This document shows, in pieces, positions 28,911 through 37,555 of a stretch of DNA of 64,000 nt; within the stretch, counting starts at the first letter, position 1, and each line of letters begins with the position of its first letter. Below the pieces are notes generated by a model. It saw nothing but the letters and a program-made list of their open reading frames with translations. It made no database searches and was not told the DNA's origin. A program made the position numbers and the translations under genes. This DNA comes from Frigoribacterium sp. Leaf186 (lineage in GTDB: Bacteria > Actinomycetota > Actinomycetes > Actinomycetales > Microbacteriaceae): positions 95,353 to 159,352 of the forward strand of contig NZ_LMPQ01000006.1 of assembly GCF_001423905.1 (NCBI RefSeq), given 5' to 3'.

Positions 28911-29963
28911 CTACGAGTAGTCGGCGCTGACCGTCCGCGCGACGCCGTCGAGGCGAACGGTGCCGCCGTGCGGGACGATCCACTGCGGTCGCGTGTGCCC
29001 GAACGGCACCCCGACGCAGACGACGGCCTCGGGGGCGTACCGCGCGACCAGCTCGACGACGACGTCGCGCTGGGCGGTGCGCCGCGCCTCCTGCTCTGCC
29101 GCCGTCGGCACGGGCGAGCCGAGGGCGCTCGCGGGCGGACGGGCGACGAGCACACCGGCCACGACCTCGAGGACGCCGCGTTCGCCGAGGGCGCGCACCC
29201 ACCGGCCGACCTGGTCCGCGGACGGCAGCTCCTCGCTGGTCTCGAGCAGCAGGATCGTGCCTTCGAGGTCGGAGGTCGGTGGCAAGCGGTCGGCCAGCGC
29301 GAGCTGGTCGAGCACCTCGAGGCAACCGCCCCACGTCGTGCCCTCGACGACGCGATCCGGGCCCGCCCAGGCCCAGGGCCCGCTCGGCTCACGGCGGCCG
29401 AACTCGGTCAGCGCCCGGGGGTCGTCCCACGGCACGCCGAAGTCCTCGGACTCGCCGGGGTCGGTCAGCTCGAGGACGCCGCCGTCCAGCAGGGCGGCGC
29501 GCAGCGACAGCAGGTGCACGTCGTCCACGTGGGGCCCGGGGCCGAGGTGCACCATGGTCGACCCGCCGTAGTAGCTCGGCACGCCGAGCCCCCACAGCAG
29601 GGCGTGCAGGTTCGTGTTGTCGCTGTACCCGACGAAGGGCTTCGGGTCGGCGGCGAGGACGGCGGCGTCGACGTGAGGGACGACCGTGATCTGGTCGTCA
29701 CCGCCGACGGTCGCGAGCACGGCCCGGATGGTGGGGTCGGCGAACGCCGCGGTGACGTCGGCCGCTCGGGCCTCGGCGGTCGCCCCCAGCTGTCGTGTCG
29801 TGGGGTACTCGACCGGCGCGAGCCCGGTCGCCTCGGCGAGCCGCCGCAGGGCCTGTTCGTGCAGCTGTGCCGACACGGCCGGGGCCGCGAAGGCGGGGGA
29901 GAGGACCGCGACTCGGTCGCCGGCTCGTGCCTTCGGGACCGGTGCCATCGGCTGCTTCGTCAT
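28911..29963 (-). CDS. LD-carboxypeptidase (peptidase S66)
   Basis: The 350-residue protein matches S66 muramoyl-tetrapeptide LD-carboxypeptidases and MccF-like proteins. VAVLSPAF opens the domain, AVLATVGGDDQ precedes the nucleophile region, FVGYSDNTNLHALLWG carries the nucleophile serine, WGGCLEVLDQL follows, and GVPFGHTRPQW carries the catalytic His. Such enzymes cleave the terminal D-Ala of the murein tetrapeptide during recycling, or cleave related amides (MccF detoxifies microcin C). Which of the two applies is not decidable here. The ATG at 29963 gives a normal length. The upstream frame extension covers the divergent cupin gene and is not coding. Confidence 0.87.
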   Translation of the reverse strand: MTKQPMAPVPKARAGDRVAVLSPAFAAPAVSAQLHEQALRRLAEATGLAPVEYPTTRQLGATAEARAADVTAAFADPTIRAVLATVGGDDQITVVPHVDAAVLAADPKPFVGYSDNTNLHALLWGLGVPSYYGGSTMVHLGPGPHVDDVHLLSLRAALLDGGVLELTDPGESEDFGVPWDDPRALTEFGRREPSGPWAWAGPDRVVEGTTWGGCLEVLDQLALADRLPPTSDLEGTILLLETSEELPSADQVGRWVRALGERGVLEVVAGVLVARPPASALGSPVPTAAEQEARRTAQRDVVVELVARYAPEAVVCVGVPFGHTRPQWIVPHGGTVRLDGVARTVSADYS

Positions 29964-30017
29964 CGGGCCATCGAACCAGACACGAGCGCGACGTCGCGAG
30001 ACGGACCGCCGTGCCCC

Positions 30018-30023
30018 GAGAAT
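30018..30023 (+). promoter_or_regulatory. -10 box GAGAAT, leaderless-type promoter of cupin gene
   Basis: GAGAAT ends six bases before the ATG at 30030. There is no ribosome binding site. Confidence 0.45.
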
Positions 30024-30029
30024 GGCTGC

Positions 30030-30413
30030 ATGACTGCCCTCCCCGGAATCGACGTCGCGGCCGAACTCCGCCAGGTGACCCAGCACTGGACGCCTCGGGT
30101 CGTCGGACGGGTCAACGACCAGTACGTCAAGGTGGCGAAGCTGCTCGGCGAACTCGTCTGGCACGCGCACGACGCCGAGGACGAGATGTTCCTCGTCGTC
30201 TCGGGCACCCTGCGCATCCAGCTGCCCGACGACGTCGAGGTGGTGCTGACCCCGGGCCAGTTCCACGTCGTGCCCCGGGGCGTGCAGCACAACCCCGTCG
30301 CCGACGACGAGGTCGAGATCGTCCTGATCGAGACCACGACCACGGCCCACACGGGTGACGTCGTCGTCGAGCGCACCGTGCCCGTCGACCGTCAGGTCGG
30401 CGACTTCCGCTGA
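30030..30413 (+). CDS. Cupin-domain protein
   Basis: The 127-residue single-domain cupin has motif 1 VWHAHDAEDEMFLVVSG, with the two His and the Glu of the metal site, and motif 2 PGQFHVVPRGVQHNP with the third His. It is likely a metal-binding dioxygenase-like or sugar/aldehyde-binding protein; small cupins of this shape often have no assigned role. It is divergent from the LD-carboxypeptidase gene. Its stop codon (30411-30413) directly abuts the stop of the convergent flavoprotein gene (30414), leaving no intergenic base. Confidence 0.85.
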   Translation: MTALPGIDVAAELRQVTQHWTPRVVGRVNDQYVKVAKLLGELVWHAHDAEDEMFLVVSGTLRIQLPDDVEVVLTPGQFHVVPRGVQHNPVADDEVEIVLIETTTTAHTGDVVVERTVPVDRQVGDFR

Positions 30414-31028
30414 CTACGACGCCGAGGAGGCGCGGGGCGCGTTCCCGAGGACGGCACGGGCCACCGTGTCGACGGCCTCGTCGACGAGTGCGTTCCGAGC
30501 TGCGGCGTCGGCTCCCTCGGACTCGTGCAGGACGATCGTCGCGCCGCGTCGGGCGCCGACGTAGTCCACGATCCCGTGCTCGATCTGCGTCTGCATGGCG
30601 GTCTCGTAGCCATGTCGTTCGTACGTGCCGGCCGAGTCGCCGGCCACGCCGAGCAGATGGACGGTCAACCGTCCGAGCATGCGGCGCGTGCCACCCTCGG
30701 GGTCGGTCGCGAACGCCCACCCGTTGACGAAGACCCGGTCGATCCAGCCCTTCATCAGGGCGGGCATCGACCACCAGTAGACGGGGAACACCAGGACGAG
30801 GTGGTCGGCTCGGTCGATCCTCTCCTGTTCGCGCACGACGTCGGAGGGAGCTTCCCCGTGACCACGGTAGGCCTCACGGTCCGCCGGACCGAAGCGCGGG
30901 TCGAAACCCTCCGCCGCCAGATCGGCCAGCTCGACAGAGTCCGATGGCAGGGCCTCCTGCAGTCGCCGGGCGAGGCCGGCGGTCAGAGAATCGCGATCAG
31001 GGTGGGCGGTGACGATGAGCGTGTTCAC
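30414..31028 (-). CDS. NAD(P)H dehydrogenase (quinone)-like flavodoxin-fold protein
   Basis: The 204-residue protein has the NQO/MdaB-type flavodoxin fold: IVTAHPDRDSLTAGLA at the FMN/FAD phosphate loop, ADHLVLVFPVYWWSMPALMKGWIDRVF, the characteristic quinone-reductase stretch, and a C-terminal helix. It probably reduces quinones or other electrophiles with NAD(P)H. The GTG start at 31028 overlaps the stop of an alpha/beta-hydrolase remnant (GTGA), showing that the two were an operon. The last residues, A-P-R-A-S-S-A-S, are encoded by a dispersed-word copy directly before the stop. Confidence 0.87.
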   Translation of the reverse strand: MNTLIVTAHPDRDSLTAGLARRLQEALPSDSVELADLAAEGFDPRFGPADREAYRGHGEAPSDVVREQERIDRADHLVLVFPVYWWSMPALMKGWIDRVFVNGWAFATDPEGGTRRMLGRLTVHLLGVAGDSAGTYERHGYETAMQTQIEHGIVDYVGARRGATIVLHESEGADAAARNALVDEAVDTVARAVLGNAPRASSAS

Positions 31029-31305
31029 GGCAACCAGTCAAGCCGGTCCCGCTGAGCAGCCGTCGGTAGGGCAGGCTCGCTGCCGCGGGTCCACTCCGCG
31101 ACGAGCTGGACGGTGTGGGCGATTTCGGCGAGGCCGGGCCGGTTCGAGAATGCGTGGCGGGTGTCTGGCAGCACGTGGTGCTGCACGTCGACCCCTGCCT
31201 CGGCGAGCTCTGCGGCGAAGAGGTCGCCCGAGGCACGCATGTTGTCGCGCTCGGCGTTCATCACGAGGGCCTGGGGAAAGCCCGAGGGGCTGTGATCGCC
31301 GGGTC
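31025..31305 (-). pseudogene. Alpha/beta-hydrolase (esterase) 3' remnant
   Basis: About 93 codons match the C-terminal part of carboxylesterase-type hydrolases: GFPQALVMNAERDNMRASGDL, then HHVLPDTRHAFSN, which carries the catalytic His, with the acid Asp in AERD. The nucleophile elbow and the whole N-terminal half are missing. Upstream of about 31305 no frame continues the fold, and PucR coding sequence begins at 31403. A GTG at 31264 could start a 79-residue product, but it would lack the active-site serine. Its stop overlaps the GTG of the flavoprotein gene, so it may still pass ribosomes to that gene. Confidence 0.7.
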
Positions 31306-31402
31306 GGGCCGGGCGCCACGGCCGACCCCGGCCAGGGCTCGTACCACCGGACGGGCACGGCGGGGGCGTCCGCGCTCGCCGAGGAGACGAGCGGCGCCGT
31401 CG

Positions 31403-32944
31403 TCACGAGCTGGACCCGCGTGCCCCTGCGGCTTCGAGCAGGGCCCAGAGTTCGGCCCGCTCGGCGAAGCCGTCCAGCGAGACGCCGAGGGCGTGCTCGA
31501 CCTTCGCGACGCGGGCCCGCAGGCTGTGTCGATGGAGGCCGAGGACGCGGGCCGCGGGGTCCCAGGCGCCGTTGTGCTCGAGCCAGGTGCGAGAACAGGT
31601 CAGCAGGTCGTCGCCGTCCGGCAGGTCGGTGACCGCGGCCAGCCGGACCGCGGCGATCGCCGCGGCCTCGTCGGTCCAGAGTGCAGCGACGAGGCCCGAG
31701 GCGGCAATTCGGGCCCAGGTGACCACCGCCTCCGTGCCCGGGGCGCTGGACGAGACGGCCGCAGCCAGGGCGCGTTCGGCCTGGGCCAGAGCCCCGGCGA
31801 GTCGGTCGTGGTGGGTGGGGTCCGAGACGCCGATCCGCACGTCGTGGGCGGCTGCAAGTGCGACGAGGTCGAGGGCGCCCGGGGTCGCCATCACGACCAG
31901 ACGGTCGTCGAGGGGGGCGACGAAGACGTCCGAACGGCCGGCCGCGAGCCGCTCGAACGCCTCCGTGGCCCGGGTCGAGCTCGCGGTCGAGGGTCGGATC
32001 AGCGCCACGAGGACGGCTCCCTCGACGAGGCCGACCCCGACGGCACGGGTGATGGCTCGTGCGGTGTCGACCTCGCCCGAGACGAGCAGCGACCAGACCT
32101 GACGCCACAGTTCGCGCTGGCCACGGATGCGTGCGGCGTCGCGTTCGAGGGTCGTCTCGGCGAGCGCGACCACGCTCGTGACGACGGCGCGCGCGGCGAG
32201 GTCGAGATCGTGCGTCGTGGTCACCGTCAGCACGCCGCGGAGGTCCTCGCGGCGGCCGAGGGTCTGCAGCGTCGTGACCGCGGTGGGCGAGGTGAGCGTG
32301 CTGCCCGCGCGAGCGCCTCGACGCAGCAGCCGACCCACTTCGTCGTCGGCGAGCGCCGCATCGTCCGCGCGTCGCGCGGCGGCACCGTCGACCTCGGCGA
32401 CGATCCGTGGCAGGCCCTCGTCCCCGTACAGCACGACCGACCCGCCCAACTGGTCCGCGAGCACCTGCAGGACCGAGGCGAGACCACCCTCGCCGATGGC
32501 GGCGACCGAGACGGCGCGCTGGGCCCGCAGCGTCCACCGGTCCCGCGCCCGCGCCTCCTCGGCCAGTCGGTCGGCGGCCCAGCGGACGACGGCGATGAAC
32601 GGCGTCCCGTAGGGCACCTCGACGACGGGGACTCCGCGGGCCGACGCGGCCACCACGAGCGCGACGGGGGTGGACGGGTGCCGAACGCCCGTGCCGAAGC
32701 CGAGGGCGACGACGCCTCGGTCCACGAGACGGTCGACGTAGGCGTCGTAGTCGACCGGTCCCGCGTCCTCGTCGAACTGGGTGCCCGTGGTGAGCAGCAT
32801 GGTGGCGTCGTCGAGGAACGGCGAGGGGTCGTCGAGGTCGGAGGAATGCACCCACGACAACGGCTCGTCGAGCCGGGTGGTCGGGTCGAGCAGCCGGAGG
32901 CCCAGCGGCTCGTGGCGGACGAGGGCGCGGACCGTGGGTCTCAT
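31403..32944 (-). CDS. PucR-family regulator, GabR-like
   Basis: The 513-residue protein has the N-terminal PucR domain (LLDPTTRLDEPLSWVHSSDL, FLDDATMLLTTGTQF), a GGDEF-like/GAF-like middle region and a C-terminal helix-turn-helix (AARVLGLHRHSLRARVAKVEHALG). In Corynebacterium glutamicum the PucR-type GabR activates the adjacent gabTDP genes, and the arrangement here is the same, divergent from gabT. I infer GABA- or putrescine-responsive activation. The ATG at 32944 is selected over the frame start at 33001 because TATCGT lies exactly six bases upstream on the minus strand. Confidence 0.86.
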   Translation of the reverse strand: MRPTVRALVRHEPLGLRLLDPTTRLDEPLSWVHSSDLDDPSPFLDDATMLLTTGTQFDEDAGPVDYDAYVDRLVDRGVVALGFGTGVRHPSTPVALVVAASARGVPVVEVPYGTPFIAVVRWAADRLAEEARARDRWTLRAQRAVSVAAIGEGGLASVLQVLADQLGGSVVLYGDEGLPRIVAEVDGAAARRADDAALADDEVGRLLRRGARAGSTLTSPTAVTTLQTLGRREDLRGVLTVTTTHDLDLAARAVVTSVVALAETTLERDAARIRGQRELWRQVWSLLVSGEVDTARAITRAVGVGLVEGAVLVALIRPSTASSTRATEAFERLAAGRSDVFVAPLDDRLVVMATPGALDLVALAAAHDVRIGVSDPTHHDRLAGALAQAERALAAAVSSSAPGTEAVVTWARIAASGLVAALWTDEAAAIAAVRLAAVTDLPDGDDLLTCSRTWLEHNGAWDPAARVLGLHRHSLRARVAKVEHALGVSLDGFAERAELWALLEAAGARGSSS

Positions 32945-32950
32945 GGGATG

Positions 32951-32956
32951 ACGATA
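32951..32956 (-). promoter_or_regulatory. -10 box TATCGT, leaderless promoter of PucR gene
   Basis: The box is read on the minus strand and ends six bases before the ATG at 32944. Confidence 0.6.
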
Positions 32957-32965
32957 CCCGTCGAG

Positions 32966-33058
32966 TGCCAGATCGGCAGACGGCGGGACGGATCGGGACA
33001 TTCAGGCACTTCAGGAGGCGCGGCACCCGTCCCTAGAGTCGCCGCAACGTCGAAGGAG
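32966..33058 (+). promoter_or_regulatory. gabT promoter region with possible PucR site
   Basis: TAGAGT at 33034-33039 is a good -10 box and AAGGAG at 33053-33058 is the ribosome binding site, so this transcript has a leader. A dispersed-word copy (33014-33022) overlaps the expected -35 position. TGCC-AGATC-GGCA at 32966-32978 is a weak palindrome that could be a regulator site. Confidence 0.5.
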
Positions 33059-33064
33059 CAGTGC

Positions 33065-34420
33065 ATGACCACCACCACCGTCTCGATCCCGCGAGGGGGC
33101 CCCGGCCTCGAACAGCGCCGACGACTCGTCACCGAGATCCCCGGCCCCCGCAGTCGCGAGCTCATGGATCGCAAACGGATCGCGGTCGCCGCGGGCGTCG
33201 GGGTCAGCCTGCCCGTCTTCACCGAGGCGGCGGGCGGTGGGGTCCTCACCGACGTGGACGGCAACTCGTTGATCGACCTCGGTTCGGGCATCGCCGTCAC
33301 CGGTGTGGGCAACTCGGCGCCCGGTGTCGTGGACGCGGTCGTCGAGCAGGTGCAGCGCTTCACCCACTCGTGCTTCATGATCACCGCCTACGACGGCTAC
33401 GTCGCCGTCTGCGAGGCCCTCAACCGGCTGACCCCCGGCGATCACGAGAAGCGCTCCGCCCTCTTCAACACCGGTGCCGAGGCCGTCGAGAACGCCGTCA
33501 AGATCGCGCGGTCGTACACCGGGCGCTCGGCGGTCGTCGCGTTCGACCACGCGTACCACGGACGCACCAACCTGACGATGGCGCTGACGGCCAAGGCGAT
33601 GCCGTACAAGAGCGGTTTCGGCCCGTTCGCCCCCGAGATCTACCGGGCACCCCTGTCGTATCCGTACCGTGACGGAGGGGTCACGGGTCGAGAGGCCGCC
33701 GCTCGCGCCATCCAGCAGATCGAGAAACAGGTGGGTGCCGCGAACCTCGCCGCCGTGGTCATCGAGCCCATCCAGGGCGAGGGCGGCTTCATCGTGCCCG
33801 CCCCCGGCTTCCTGGCGGCCCTGGTCGAGTGGTGTCGGCTCCACGACGTCGTCTTCATCGCCGACGAAGTGCAGACGGGCTTCGCCCGCACCGGTCGGAT
33901 GTTCGCCAGCGAGCACGAGGGCATCGTCCCCGACCTGGTCGTCACGGCCAAGGGAATCGCGGGCGGCCTGCCGCTGTCGGCCGTCACGGGCCGTGCCGAC
34001 ATCATGGACGCCCCGCACGTCGGTGGGCTCGGCGGCACCTACGGCGGAAACCCCGTCGCGTGCGCCGCGGCACTCGCCGCGATCGAGGCGTACGAGCACG
34101 ACGGACTCGTCGAGCGTGCCGCCCAGATCGGTGACCTGCTGCTCGAGCGGTTGCGTGGCCTCCAGGCAGACGACCCACGCATCGGCGACGTCCGCGGTCG
34201 CGGAGCCATGATCGCCGTCGAACTGGTCGACCCGTCGACCGGCGAGCCCGACGCCCAGCTCACCGGTCGGGTCGCGGCCGCGTGCCACGCTCAGGGGGTC
34301 ATCGTGCTCACCTGCGGCACCTTCGGCAACGTCATCCGGTTCCTGCCCCCGCTCGCCATCGGCGACGACCTGCTCCACGAAGGCCTCGACGTCGTCGCCG
34401 CGGCCCTGGCGAGCTCGTGA
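33065..34420 (+). CDS. gabT: 4-aminobutyrate aminotransferase
   Basis: The 451-residue class III aminotransferase has NTGAEAVENAVKIARSYTGR (PLP phosphate loop), AFDHAYHGRTNLTMALT, ADEVQTGFARTGRMFASEHEG with the PLP-interacting Asp, and VVTAKGIAGGLPLSAVTGR with the Schiff-base lysine. It transfers the amino group of GABA to 2-oxoglutarate, giving succinate semialdehyde. The ATG at 33065 follows AAGGAG. It overlaps gabD by four bases and heads a six-gene operon. The length and motifs match actinobacterial GabT closely. Confidence 0.93.
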   Translation: MTTTTVSIPRGGPGLEQRRRLVTEIPGPRSRELMDRKRIAVAAGVGVSLPVFTEAAGGGVLTDVDGNSLIDLGSGIAVTGVGNSAPGVVDAVVEQVQRFTHSCFMITAYDGYVAVCEALNRLTPGDHEKRSALFNTGAEAVENAVKIARSYTGRSAVVAFDHAYHGRTNLTMALTAKAMPYKSGFGPFAPEIYRAPLSYPYRDGGVTGREAAARAIQQIEKQVGAANLAAVVIEPIQGEGGFIVPAPGFLAALVEWCRLHDVVFIADEVQTGFARTGRMFASEHEGIVPDLVVTAKGIAGGLPLSAVTGRADIMDAPHVGGLGGTYGGNPVACAAALAAIEAYEHDGLVERAAQIGDLLLERLRGLQADDPRIGDVRGRGAMIAVELVDPSTGEPDAQLTGRVAAACHAQGVIVLTCGTFGNVIRFLPPLAIGDDLLHEGLDVVAAALASS

Positions 34421-35970
34421 CGGGCACGGTGTCCGTGCACGGCCGGTCCGTCACCCCCGAGCGGCAGGAGGTGCGCAACCCGAATACGCGCCTCCTGCCC
34501 AGCCCCCCGCCGGGGCGGCTCCCGGTGCTGCCCCGTGAGACCGCCGTGTTCGTCGAGGGCGACCACCGCGCATCGTTCGACCGTGGCACGACGACGTTCC
34601 CGGTCCACGACCCTGCCACCGGCGAAGTGCTGGCACATGTGGTCGACCAGTCGCCCGCCGACGCCGTGCGCGCACTCGACACGGCCGTGGCCGCTGCCGA
34701 CGCCTGGGCTGCCACGCCGTCTCGTGCCCGCGGTGAGATCCTGCGCCGGGCCTTCGACCTGCTCGTGCAGCGGCGAGAAGAGTTCGCCCTCCTCATGACT
34801 CGGGAGATGGGCAAGCCCCTGGCCGAGGCCCGGGGCGAGGTCGCCTACGGCGGGGAGTTCCTCCGGTGGTTCGCCGAAGAGGCCGTCCGCATCGACGGGC
34901 GCTACGGCCCGAACCCCGAAGGCACCGGCACGATGATCGTCACGCACCGCCCGGTGGGCCCGTGCTACCTCGTCACTCCCTGGAACTTCCCGCTCGCGAT
35001 GGCCACGCGCAAGATCGCTCCGGCCCTGGCCGCCGGCTGCACCGTGGTCGTCAAGCCCGCCGAGCTCACGCCGCTCACGACGATCGCCTTCGTCGAGCTG
35101 CTGCGCGAGGCCGGACTGCCCGACGGCGTCGTCACGGTGCTCACCACGACCGACGCTCGCGGGGTGACCGGCCCCCTGTTGGCCGACCCGCGCCTCCGGA
35201 AGCTCTCGTTCACCGGGTCGACGGCCGTGGGCAAGGTGCTCATGGCCCAGTCGGCCGAGAACGTCCTGCGGACCTCGATGGAGCTCGGTGGCAACGCACC
35301 CTTCGTCGTCATGGCCGACGCCGACCTCGACGCCGCCGTCGACGGTGTGATGCTCGCGAAGTTCCGCAACACCGGTCAGGCCTGCACGGCAGCCAACCGG
35401 CTGCTCGTGCACGAGTCCGTCGCAGACGAGTTCGTGCGGCGGCTCGCCGACCGCGTCCGGGCGCTCGTCGTCGGCGCCGGGACCGACGACGGGGTCACCA
35501 TCGGCCCCCTGATCGACGACCGTGCCGTCGACTCGTGCGCGGCGTTCGTCGACGACGCCGTCGCCCGAGGCGCCCGCGTGGTGGTCGGCGGTGGGCCCCT
35601 CGGTGGTCCCGGTTCGTTCTTCGCCCCGACGGTGCTGTCCGACGTGCCCCGCGACGCCGCCCTGATGCACGACGAGATCTTCGGTCCGGTGGCCCCCGTG
35701 ACGACCTTCGTCGACGAGGACGACGCCGTGCGGCTCGCGAACGACACGCCCTACGGCCTCGTCGCCTACCTCTACACGACCGACCTCGCCTGCGGGCACC
35801 GACTGCTCGGCCGCCTCCGCGTCGGGATGCTCGGCGTCAACACCGGCCTCGTGTCGAACGCCGCCGCGCCGTTCGGCGGAGTGGGCCAGTCCGGCATCGG
35901 TCGCGAAGGCGGGCGCGAGGGCATCCACGAGTACCTCGACACCACGTACGCGCTCGTGCCGAACGGCTGA
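34417..35970 (+). CDS. gabD: NAD(P)-dependent succinate-semialdehyde dehydrogenase
   Basis: The 517-residue aldehyde dehydrogenase has TPWNFPLAMATRKIAPALAAGC, VVKPAELTPLTT, FTGSTAVGK, MELGGNAPFVV with the general-base Glu, NTGQACTAANR with the catalytic Cys, and EIFGPVAPV. It oxidises succinate semialdehyde, the GabT product, to succinate. The GTG start overlaps the gabT stop. The first ~35 residues are a non-conserved extension containing proline runs and a dispersed-word copy (34487), so a start further downstream is possible, but no better-placed start with a ribosome binding site is evident. Confidence 0.9.
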   Translation: MTGTVSVHGRSVTPERQEVRNPNTRLLPSPPPGRLPVLPRETAVFVEGDHRASFDRGTTTFPVHDPATGEVLAHVVDQSPADAVRALDTAVAAADAWAATPSRARGEILRRAFDLLVQRREEFALLMTREMGKPLAEARGEVAYGGEFLRWFAEEAVRIDGRYGPNPEGTGTMIVTHRPVGPCYLVTPWNFPLAMATRKIAPALAAGCTVVVKPAELTPLTTIAFVELLREAGLPDGVVTVLTTTDARGVTGPLLADPRLRKLSFTGSTAVGKVLMAQSAENVLRTSMELGGNAPFVVMADADLDAAVDGVMLAKFRNTGQACTAANRLLVHESVADEFVRRLADRVRALVVGAGTDDGVTIGPLIDDRAVDSCAAFVDDAVARGARVVVGGGPLGGPGSFFAPTVLSDVPRDAALMHDEIFGPVAPVTTFVDEDDAVRLANDTPYGLVAYLYTTDLACGHRLLGRLRVGMLGVNTGLVSNAAAPFGGVGQSGIGREGGREGIHEYLDTTYALVPNG

Positions 35971-36062
35971 GACCCCGCCGCCCGGCCCGGCGTCCGCCCT
36001 TGCCGCCCGACGTCGCCCACCGCCATCATCGACCGCACGATCCGCACCACCGAGAGGACACC

Positions 36063-37502
36063 ATGGCGACCCTGCAGAACTTCGTCGACGGCGAGTTCGT
36101 CGACGCCCACGGCACCGAGACCATCGACGTGGTCTCGCCCGTCACCGAAGAAGTCGTCACGACCTCCCCGGTGTCGGACGACGTCGACGTCGACCTCGCC
36201 GTCGCAGCCGCGGCCCGGGCCTTCCCCGGCTGGAGTCGAGCCACCCCGTCGGTTCGTCAGACGGCCTTGCTCGCCTTGGCCGACGCCCTCGACGCGCACA
36301 GCGACGCACTCGTCGAGGCCCAGCACCGCGACACCGGCCAGCCGAAGGCGATCATCGCGGCCGAAGAGGTCGCGGTCGGGGCCGACCAGCTGCGGTTCTT
36401 CGCCGGCGCCGCACGGCGGCTCGACGGCATCGCCAGCGGCGAGTACCTCGACGGGTTGACGTCGTCGGTCCGACGCGAACCCATCGGCGTCGTCGCCCAG
36501 GTCACCCCCTGGAACTACCCGCTCATGATGGCCGTCTGGAAACTGGGCCCTGCGCTCGCCGCAGGCAACACCGTCGTGCTCAAGCCGAGTGACACCACCC
36601 CGGAGTCCACGCTCGTCCTCGCCTCGCTGACCCGGGGCATCCTGCCCGACGGGGTCCTGAACGTCGTTCTGGGTGACGCCTCGACGGGCCAGGCCCTGGC
36701 CGAGCACCCCGTGCCCGGGCTCGTCGCCATCACCGGCTCGGTCCGGGCCGGCGTCGCCGTGGCGAGTTCGGCGGCGCAGCGGGTCGCCCGCGTCCACCTC
36801 GAACTGGGTGGCAAGGCCCCTGCCGTGGTCTTCGACGACGTCGACGTCGACGTCGTGGCACCGCAGCTCGCCGAGGCCGCCTTCTTCAACGCCGGGCAGG
36901 ACTGCACGGCCGTGACGCGCGTCATCGTTCACGAGTCGCTCCACGACGACCTCGTCGACGCTCTCGTCCGGGCGGCCGAGGCGACGACGACCGGCGTGGC
37001 GGCAGGCGACGGTGCCTCGTACGGCCCCCTCAACAACGCGCGTCACTTCGCTGCGGTCAGCGCCGTCGTCGAGGCCCTGCCCGAACACGCCACGATCGCG
37101 ACCGGTGGGTTCCGCGTGGGCGACACCGGTTTCCATTTCGCGCCGACGGTCGTCACGGGCGTCCGACAGGACGACGCCGTCGTGCAGGACGAGGTGTTCG
37201 GCCCCGTGCTCACCGTCCAATCGTTCCGGACGGCCGACGAGGCCCTCGAACTGGCGAACGGCGTGCCCTACGCCCTGGCCTCGAGTGTCTGGACCGACAG
37301 CCACACCACGGCCGAACGCTTCGCCCGCGACCTCGACTTCGGCTGTGTGTGGATCAACACCCACATCCCGCTGGCCGCCGAGATGCCCCACGGCGGGTTC
37401 AAGCGCTCCGGCTACGGAAAAGACCTGAGCGCCTACGGCCTCGAGGACTACACCCGCGTCAAGCACGTGATGAGCGCGCACACCTCGCCCCGCGCCTCCT
37501 GA
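36063..37502 (+). CDS. Aminobutyraldehyde dehydrogenase
   Basis: The 479-residue aldehyde dehydrogenase has TPWNYPLMMAVWKLGPALAAGN, VLKPSDTTPEST, ITGSVRAGVAV, LELGGKAPAVV with the general base, NAGQDCTAVTR with the catalytic Cys, and EVFGPVLTV. GQDCTA and the C-terminal GYGKDLSAYGLEDYTRVKHV are typical of gamma-aminobutyraldehyde (PatD/PuuC-like) and betaine aldehyde dehydrogenases. It is placed between gabD and a putrescine oxidase-like gene, so the substrate is probably 4-aminobutanal. GAGAGGA precedes the ATG at 36063. The C terminus, S-P-R-A-S, ends inside a dispersed-word copy. Confidence 0.9.
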   Translation: MATLQNFVDGEFVDAHGTETIDVVSPVTEEVVTTSPVSDDVDVDLAVAAAARAFPGWSRATPSVRQTALLALADALDAHSDALVEAQHRDTGQPKAIIAAEEVAVGADQLRFFAGAARRLDGIASGEYLDGLTSSVRREPIGVVAQVTPWNYPLMMAVWKLGPALAAGNTVVLKPSDTTPESTLVLASLTRGILPDGVLNVVLGDASTGQALAEHPVPGLVAITGSVRAGVAVASSAAQRVARVHLELGGKAPAVVFDDVDVDVVAPQLAEAAFFNAGQDCTAVTRVIVHESLHDDLVDALVRAAEATTTGVAAGDGASYGPLNNARHFAAVSAVVEALPEHATIATGGFRVGDTGFHFAPTVVTGVRQDDAVVQDEVFGPVLTVQSFRTADEALELANGVPYALASSVWTDSHTTAERFARDLDFGCVWINTHIPLAAEMPHGGFKRSGYGKDLSAYGLEDYTRVKHVMSAHTSPRAS

Positions 37503-37555
37503 TCGACGACACCCCCACCCGCAACAACGACCACGACCACGACGGAGAACACACC

